Below the pieces are notes generated by a model. The model had not been told where the DNA came from and did not search any database. It worked only from the letters and a program-made list of their open reading frames with translations. From the NCBI GenBank assembly GCA_030643145.1, contig DAOWMJ010000035.1:1-12664 (forward strand): a DNA stretch of 12,664 bases, read 5' to 3'. The translations under genes and the position numbers were made by a program. Shown piece by piece: positions 8,710 through 12,664 of this stretch; position 1 is the first letter of the stretch; each line of letters begins with the position of its first letter. This DNA is from Candidatus Latescibacterota bacterium. GTDB lineage: Bacteria > Krumholzibacteriota > Krumholzibacteriia > Krumholzibacteriales > WJIX01.

Positions 8710-8716
8710 CCTCCTT
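8710..8716 (-). promoter_or_regulatory. Shine-Dalgarno site for the PurS-like gene
   Basis: A full AAGGAGG on the minus strand, 7 nt before the TTG at 8702. It is the strongest ribosome binding site in the operon. It supports the TTG start, since the next in-frame Met is residue 46, well inside the first PurS-like module. Confidence 0.88.
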
Positions 8717-8757
8717 ATTGACAACAGTTGCGCGCCCATTTTCTTTAAACAAACCCC

Positions 8758-8779
8758 GCGGGGAAATATTTCCGCCCGC
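8758..8779 (-). promoter_or_regulatory. GC-rich hairpin just after purQ
   Basis: Directly after the purQ TGA, the minus-strand transcript can pair GC-GG-GGAA with UUCC-CC-GC around an AUAU loop: 8 base pairs with two single-base bulges. It is followed by GGGGUUUGUUU. In DNA the same place holds two overlapping perfect palindromes, CCCCGCGGGG (8754-8763) and GGAAATATTTCC (8762-8773). It lies in the only sizeable gap of the operon (77 nt). It could be a leaky terminator, a processing site or a message-stabilising stem; the U-run is too broken for a confident terminator call. Confidence 0.4.
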
Positions 8780-9607
8780 TCACCCGACCATTTCCTTAAC
8801 GAGTGACGCGAAAAAGGCGAGTCCGGGCCCTTCCTCTTCCATCTTTTCCGGCCGGCAGCAGGCATTTCTGCGTTTCGCTTTCCATTTGCCGGAGATATCC
8901 TCGGGCACCTGTCTCAGCCATGAAGCCCTTTCAGGATGAGGCATCATGGCAAGCACATTGCCTTGCGGGTTACATATACCCGCGGCATTCTCAACAGAAC
9001 CGTTCGGGTTTACCGGAAAAGAACTGTCTAAATCCCCCGATTCTGTGCAATAACGAAGTACTATTTGATTGTTCTTACGTATATCATTTATAATATCTTT
9101 ATCATTAGTTACAAAACGGCCTTCTGCGTGCGCTACCGGAACAGGAATGATATCTCCCTCTTTATATTTATTCATCCACAAACAATTATTCCCCTCAACC
9201 CTGATGTGAACCCAGTTGCAGTAATATCCTTCCCTGTCGCTCATAACATTCGGGGCAAGAGCAAGATCAATTTTTTCCCAATGCATCCCGGGGATAAATC
9301 CCGCTTCAACAAGAACCTGAGCGCCATTGCAGATACCAAGTACCGGTTTGCCATCCCGGGCAAAATCGCTCAATTTATCCATAATAGTGTCCTTGGCGGC
9401 AACCACTCCGGCTCTTATTCTATCCTGGTACGAAAACCCGCCGGGCAGAATAACAGCAAGCGCTTCACCAAGAAGCCGAGGCGGCATATTCCAGCGGAAT
9501 ATCCCCGACTCCAACCCCGCGGCCCGCACAGCCCGGACAGTCTCAGATTCACAATTGACGCCCGGGAACTGGATAACAGCCACCTTTCCGCTAAAATTAT
9601 CTGGCAC
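8780..9607 (-). CDS. purQ: FGAM synthase glutaminase subunit PurQ
   Basis: 275 residues. A class I glutamine amidotransferase that releases ammonia from glutamine for PurL in FGAR-to-FGAM conversion. The triad is C93 in GICNGAQ, H224 and E226 in MPHPERA. Other family runs are VIQFPGVNCESE (11-22), ILPGGFSYQD (53-62) and NPNGSVENAAGI (200-211). It is longer than B. subtilis PurQ (about 227). Part of the extra length is a basic insert with a Cys-Cys pair, about residues 231-260, between the catalytic His/Glu and the final helix. The start is GTG at 9607 with GAAGGGAG 5 nt upstream; the next Met is residue 41, too late. The gene overlaps the purL 3' end by 11 nt, so the two are likely translated together. 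Confidence 0.96.
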   Translation of the reverse strand: MPDNFSGKVAVIQFPGVNCESETVRAVRAAGLESGIFRWNMPPRLLGEALAVILPGGFSYQDRIRAGVVAAKDTIMDKLSDFARDGKPVLGICNGAQVLVEAGFIPGMHWEKIDLALAPNVMSDREGYYCNWVHIRVEGNNCLWMNKYKEGDIIPVPVAHAEGRFVTNDKDIINDIRKNNQIVLRYCTESGDLDSSFPVNPNGSVENAAGICNPQGNVLAMMPHPERASWLRQVPEDISGKWKAKRRNACCRPEKMEEEGPGLAFFASLVKEMVG

Positions 9608-11978
9608 TTATTCTCCCTTCCTGCTTTCCGAATATCGATCTGCAACCATTCATATATATATCCCTCAATTCGGCGATATCCCAGGTTGCCAATCTCTCAT
9701 TACCGGCTATAATATTAAGTTTCGGCCTGGAAACAAGATATCCAAGCCTGAACAGTTTGACGCGATTTCTGGCGCATAACGCCAGCACTTTCCTCTCGAT
9801 TCCACCGGGAAGTTCAACCACAAAACTCCCCGTTTCCGAGAAAAGAAGTTTCTCGGGTTCAAGCGCCGTACCGCCAAATTCATCAAGGTTAACTGTCAGC
9901 CCCAGAGCGGGATTCGCTCCGACAGCCATCTCGGCAAGCGCTGTAATCAAACCGCCCTGACTGATATCATGACACGCTCTTATCCAGCCCAGTCCGTGCA
10001 TATCTATTATTGTCTTGATCTGATTTCTTTCCCGGATAAAATCGGCCTGCGGAATATTCGCACCGCTTGTATTATATATCAGTCTGTAATACTCACTGCC
10101 TCCAAGCTCATCGAGGGGTTCTCCGATAAGAAATACCGAACTTCCCTCTTCCTTGAAAAAGATGGAACGTGACCTGGAATAATCTTCCACAACTCCGGCG
10201 CAGGCTATAACCGGAGTAGGGGGGATAGCTTTCCCGCTCTTGCCCTGATTGTAGAAACTGACATTCCCCGATACTACCGGAAGAGGCTCTCCCTCCTTAC
10301 CTATCAATCCAATCCCTCTGCACGCATCGCCAATTCCTCTTACCCCTTCATAAAATTCCCAGAAAATTTCCGGATATTCAGGATTTCCGTAGTTAAGACA
10401 ATCGGTTACAGTTGATGGCACGGCTCCCACAGCGGCTACATTTCTTGCCGCTTCACACACTGCAAGCGCGCCGCCCTGATATGGATCAACCCTTCCATAA
10501 TAGGAATTTCCATCAACAGAAAAAGCAAGCCCGATCTTACTGCCGTGGATCGGAGCAATTACCCCCGCGTCCGCTTCACCGGGCCTTATTACCGCTCTAC
10601 CCTGAACTTCAGAATCATAATGCCTGAAGACATAATTCCTTGAAGCAATATTCGGCGATGAAATTATCTTCAGGAAATCCTCTTCTATCGATCTCGAAGG
10701 GTCAAGCTCAGGTTCGTTAAAAATCCTCTTACCTGTTTTTTTCTCCCTGTCGTACGATATCCCGGTCGTAATCACACCCACCGGGGTTTCACATACGACC
10801 TCACCCCCGCTTTCTATCCTGTATATCTTCTCATTTATAACGTCGCCTATCACAAAAGCTCCCGCTCCGTGGTAAATATGAGGAAGCTCATAATCCTCGT
10901 TATATATTGCCAGAACATCATCAACAAAATCCTCCGGAACGGCCAGACAATAACGTTCCTGCGTTTCAGAGCATGAAATAACAGACGGAGAGTAATCCCC
11001 TGTCGCGAGATTAACCCTGTCAAGATTCAATCGGGCTCCAAACCCGCCGGCATCGGCCATTTCCGATGTGACACAGGCTATCCCTCCAGCGCCAAGATCC
11101 TTAAATCCAACCTTAACGCCCTTCTCATGCGCCAGATCCAGAACTCTCCTGTTCGCTACTGTTAGAACGCGTTTAAGAAACGGGTCCGGAACCTGCACGG
11201 CGCCTCTATCCGCTTCTTCCTCATCGGCAAGATCCTCGGAAGCAAACGCGGCGCCGCCAAACCCCGAGTCATCTGTCGGTTTACCAACAAGAATAAGCTT
11301 GTAGGGAGTCCTTTTTGCCTCATCCGGAACCCGGCTCCGTATAAGTCTGGATTCCTTTATCAGTCCGACCGCGACAACATTTACGAGACAATTTTCATCA
11401 TATCCACCGTCAAAAATTAGATCGCCCCCCAGATTTGGTACACCGAGGGCATTCCCATATTGAGCTATGCCGTCTATTACTCCACGCGCTATAGCTATTG
11501 ATTCCTGTCCATTTTCCCCATTAGGGTCCCCGAAACGAAGGGGATCAAGTACACCGACAACATCCGCTCCCATACAATATACATCCCTTACAATTCCTCC
11601 AATACCGGTAGCGGCGCCTTCAACAGGAAGGACCTGGGAAGGATGGTTGTGGCTTTCATGAGCAATTACCAAACAGTATGAATCATCTTTGCCGGCAGGG
11701 GCAAACCTGATTACACCGGCGTCTTCCCCCGGTCCCAACACAACATTCGACGCTTCGGTGGGAAGAAATTCCGATAACACCTTGGCGCTGCTTTTGTAGC
11801 TGCAATGTTCACTCCACATAGTATTGAATATTGTAAGCTCCACCAGTGTCGGATCTCTGCCAACAAGTTCTACAACCCTTCGCGCCTCAGCAACCGTGAT
11901 ATTAAAGCCGTATTCAGATAAAGATTCTTTTACTTCAGAATCCGGCTTCCCTTTTATAGATACAGTTCCTTTAGACAC
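9597..11978 (-). CDS. purL: FGAM synthase large catalytic subunit PurL (small type)
   Basis: 793 residues, slightly longer than typical small-type PurL (about 740) and far short of the 1,300-residue E. coli form. It performs the ATP-dependent conversion of FGAR to FGAM using ammonia from PurQ. Visible motifs: MWSEHCSYKSSAK (54-66, with the family's active-site His58), HESHNHPSQVLPVEGAATG (107-125), then GGIVRDVYCMGA, and later NVSFYNQGKSG and HDISQGGLITALAEMA in the second AIRS-type half. It lacks a glutaminase domain and a PurS-type N-terminal domain, so it needs PurQ and PurS, consistent with the next two genes. The start is GTG with AAAGGA 8 nt upstream. An in-frame TAA lies 30 nt before the GTG and the next Met is residue 54, so no ATG start is plausible. 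It is the first gene of the operon. Confidence 0.97.
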   Translation of the reverse strand: MSKGTVSIKGKPDSEVKESLSEYGFNITVAEARRVVELVGRDPTLVELTIFNTMWSEHCSYKSSAKVLSEFLPTEASNVVLGPGEDAGVIRFAPAGKDDSYCLVIAHESHNHPSQVLPVEGAATGIGGIVRDVYCMGADVVGVLDPLRFGDPNGENGQESIAIARGVIDGIAQYGNALGVPNLGGDLIFDGGYDENCLVNVVAVGLIKESRLIRSRVPDEAKRTPYKLILVGKPTDDSGFGGAAFASEDLADEEEADRGAVQVPDPFLKRVLTVANRRVLDLAHEKGVKVGFKDLGAGGIACVTSEMADAGGFGARLNLDRVNLATGDYSPSVISCSETQERYCLAVPEDFVDDVLAIYNEDYELPHIYHGAGAFVIGDVINEKIYRIESGGEVVCETPVGVITTGISYDREKKTGKRIFNEPELDPSRSIEEDFLKIISSPNIASRNYVFRHYDSEVQGRAVIRPGEADAGVIAPIHGSKIGLAFSVDGNSYYGRVDPYQGGALAVCEAARNVAAVGAVPSTVTDCLNYGNPEYPEIFWEFYEGVRGIGDACRGIGLIGKEGEPLPVVSGNVSFYNQGKSGKAIPPTPVIACAGVVEDYSRSRSIFFKEEGSSVFLIGEPLDELGGSEYYRLIYNTSGANIPQADFIRERNQIKTIIDMHGLGWIRACHDISQGGLITALAEMAVGANPALGLTVNLDEFGGTALEPEKLLFSETGSFVVELPGGIERKVLALCARNRVKLFRLGYLVSRPKLNIIAGNERLATWDIAELRDIYMNGCRSIFGKQEGRISAR
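9613..9620 (-). promoter_or_regulatory. Shine-Dalgarno site for purQ
   Basis: GAAGGGAG on the minus strand, 5 nt before the GTG at 9607 and inside the last codons of purL. It supports the GTG start. Confidence 0.75.
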
Positions 11979-11986
11979 TCGGTTTA

Positions 11987-11992
11987 TCCTTT
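11987..11992 (-). promoter_or_regulatory. Shine-Dalgarno site for purL
   Basis: AAAGGA on the minus strand, 8 nt before the GTG at 11978. It supports GTG as the start of the first operon gene. Confidence 0.7.
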
Positions 11993-12032
11993 CTATGATT
12001 TTCTTTTACCCGGCCATCAAGCTTAATTTCCT

Positions 12033-12061
12033 AATCTATATGAAACTGAAAATTTTGTCAA
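12033..12061 (-). promoter_or_regulatory. Sigma70-type promoter of the pur operon
   Basis: On the minus strand a perfect TTGACA (-35, 12056-12061) is followed by a 17-nt spacer and TAGATT (-10, 12033-12038, four of six consensus matches). The predicted transcript start is near 12026, giving a leader of about 48 nt before the purL GTG. That is too short for a purine riboswitch, and no attenuator-like hairpin is seen in it. The promoter is predicted from sequence only. Confidence 0.7.
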
Positions 12062-12072
12062 GATGCTCCGTG

Positions 12073-12098
12073 TTTTTGGAGTTTTTACAGGTTTTTTT
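12073..12098 (-). promoter_or_regulatory. Phased A-tracts upstream of the pur promoter
   Basis: On the minus strand three A-runs (12073-12077, 12082-12086, 12092-12098) have centres 9 and 11 bp apart, near one helical turn. They fall at about -47 to -72 relative to the predicted start. Such runs can act as an UP element for the RNA polymerase alpha subunit or bend the DNA. The region is AT-rich, so chance is possible. Confidence 0.4.
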
Positions 12099-12274
12099 AT
12101 CTTAAATTAACCGGATTAGTACTTTGAATAAAAAGTAGATACCGTCCAAATACCTAAGAGTAATATGCAAATAAAATGACCAGACAGTATTTTATCCGCA
12201 ACTCGTAAATGCATTGTTACATTAAAGAAAATGGAGGTAGTTTTGTTTGCGCTGATTTTTCCATGAAATCTCTC

Positions 12275-12290
12275 TATCTTTTAAAAGATA
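12275..12290. repeat. 16-bp perfect palindrome
   Basis: TATCTTTTAAAAGATA is self-complementary over all 16 bases and shares base 12290 with the adjacent inverted repeat. Being AT-rich and loop-free it is a poor RNA hairpin but could be a protein-binding site. It also supplies a partial U-run after the neighbouring stem on the minus strand. Confidence 0.6.
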
Positions 12291-12328
12291 TTATTACGCA
12301 TTATGGGTTACGCAGTATGCGTAATAAT
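12290..12328 (-). repeat. Inverted repeat spanning the ATPase stop codon; possible terminator
   Basis: Two perfect 12-nt arms, ATTATTACGCAT (12290-12301) and ATGCGTAATAAT (12317-12328), flank a 15-nt loop. The loop contains another TTACGCA (12308-12314) that can instead pair with TGCGTAA (12318-12324) as a 7-bp stem with a 3-nt loop. Two exclusive hairpins are therefore possible. The second arm encodes the last ATPase residues and the TAA lies in the loop. On the minus strand the stem is followed by AUCUUUU, so it may be a weak intrinsic terminator; an operator or mobile-element end is an alternative. Confidence 0.55.
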
Positions 12329-12664
12329 CCATTTTTTAAATATTACATCTATGATAGAGTAAACCCCATTGGTTTTATCCACTAAATCCTTTTCGAGAAG
12401 ACTGCCTACTGTTCTTTGAACAGAAGAGGCAGAGCCCAAATTGTATTCCCGCAGAAAATAAGAAGCAAATATTTGGTCTTGCTTATCAGTTTCAGCCAGT
12501 GCTATCAGAAGCTGTTTTTGTCTTAATAACAGCAAATCCCAGGTAGCTATAAAGGTTGAAGATTCTCGCTGTAGCAGCATTTCCAGGCTGTCTTGAAAAT
12601 CCTTTTCTGTTATCTCTTTCTTATTTATTACATTTTCCCATATTATATGACACAGATATTGAAC
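12308..12664 (-). CDS. AAA-type ATP-binding protein, C-terminal fragment (5'-truncated)
   Basis: The frame is open from the window's right edge (12664) to TAA at 12308-12310, giving 118 residues; the ATG at 12580 is internal. The visible part matches the C-terminal lid and winged-helix region of the archaeal-type ATPase family: YLCHIIWENV, a helical LLLLRQKQLLIALAE segment, then LREYNLGSASSVQRTVGSLLEKDLV, and YSIIDVIFKKWI, where the family usually reads Y..DPFF..WL. The nucleotide-binding Walker motifs would lie outside the window. Members are common in archaea and candidate bacterial phyla, often as accessory genes of unclear role. Composition is AT-rich compared with the pur operon. It reads in the same direction as purL but is separated by 329 bp and a probable hairpin, so it is likely a separate transcript. 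Confidence 0.82.
   Translation of the reverse strand, partial: VQYLCHIIWENVINKKEITEKDFQDSLEMLLQRESSTFIATWDLLLLRQKQLLIALAETDKQDQIFASYFLREYNLGSASSVQRTVGSLLEKDLVDKTNGVYSIIDVIFKKWIITHTA

Larger units (their letters stand above)
11979..12307. other. Intergenic region between the ATPase gene and purL
   Basis: 329 bp without a gene. Nearest purL are its ribosome binding site, a short leader and the promoter with A-tracts. From about 12100 to 12270 the sequence is AT-rich and I see no RNA gene, riboswitch or convincing ORF. From 12275 it holds the palindrome and the first arm of the inverted repeat at the ATPase 3' end. Confidence 0.7.

Noticed and set aside
9065..9712. 215-codon plus-strand open frame opposite purQ and purL
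   Set aside because: It lies antisense to strongly recognised purQ and purL coding sequence, has no family features, and is explained as a shadow frame.
11979..12026. Purine riboswitch or T-box in the pur leader
   Set aside because: The predicted leader is about 48 nt and shows no conserved aptamer core or terminator stem.
12066..12098. Plus-strand terminator (CTCC...GGAG followed by T-runs)
   Set aside because: The stem is only 4 bp with an 8-nt loop and there is no plus-strand gene upstream; the T-runs are better read as A-tracts of the pur promoter.
12228..12265. Short plus-strand ORF after a GGAGG at 12233
   Set aside because: Only about 11 codons (ATG to TGA) and the GGAGG lies within the frame itself, so there is no support for a gene.
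12308..12580. A complete 90-residue gene starting at the ATG at 12580
   Set aside because: The frame continues open for 28 codons to the right edge with family-like residues, so the ATG is internal to a larger ATPase.

Overview
The window is bacterial and is dominated by one leftward-reading operon of seven genes (minus strand, 11978 down to 960). In transcription order these are purL, purQ, a 212-residue PurS-like gene, purF, tldD, a radical SAM/DUF2344 fusion, and an RNase G/E-family gene. Spacing is tight: overlaps of 11, 4 and 4 nt and gaps of 15 and 2 nt. The one real break is a 77-nt gap between purQ and the PurS-like gene. A good sigma70-type promoter (perfect TTGACA, 17-nt spacer, TAGATT) lies upstream of purL, with phased A-tracts behind it and an inferred 48-nt leader too short for a purine riboswitch.

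The first four genes act in de novo purine synthesis. PurF makes phosphoribosylamine from PRPP and glutamine. Small-type PurL, PurQ and PurS form the multi-subunit FGAM synthase. The PurS-like protein is the most interesting gene: it is about 2.5 times the usual PurS length and looks like two PurS-type modules in one chain. Known small-type complexes contain two PurS per PurL and PurQ, so this may be a covalent PurS pseudo-dimer. All four purine genes begin with GTG or TTG, while the three downstream genes begin with ATG. The downstream genes are a zinc protease (TldD), a radical SAM protein of unknown substrate, and an RNA-processing nuclease.

Both ends carry cut genes that read as more AT-rich than the operon. 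On the left is the C-terminal part of a DUF3179 protein (plus strand, convergent with the operon). On the right is the C-terminal winged-helix part of an AAA-type ATPase (minus strand). The ATPase stop codon sits inside a 12-bp inverted repeat that abuts a 16-bp palindrome. The 329-bp gap between the ATPase and purL holds the purine promoter.

Organism: an iron-sulfur-type PurF with a maturation-type N-terminus, PurS/PurQ/small PurL, frequent non-ATG starts, clear Shine-Dalgarno sites and moderate base composition suggest an uncultured, probably anaerobic bacterium. I cannot assign a phylum from sequence alone. No rRNA, tRNA, CRISPR array or transposase was seen.
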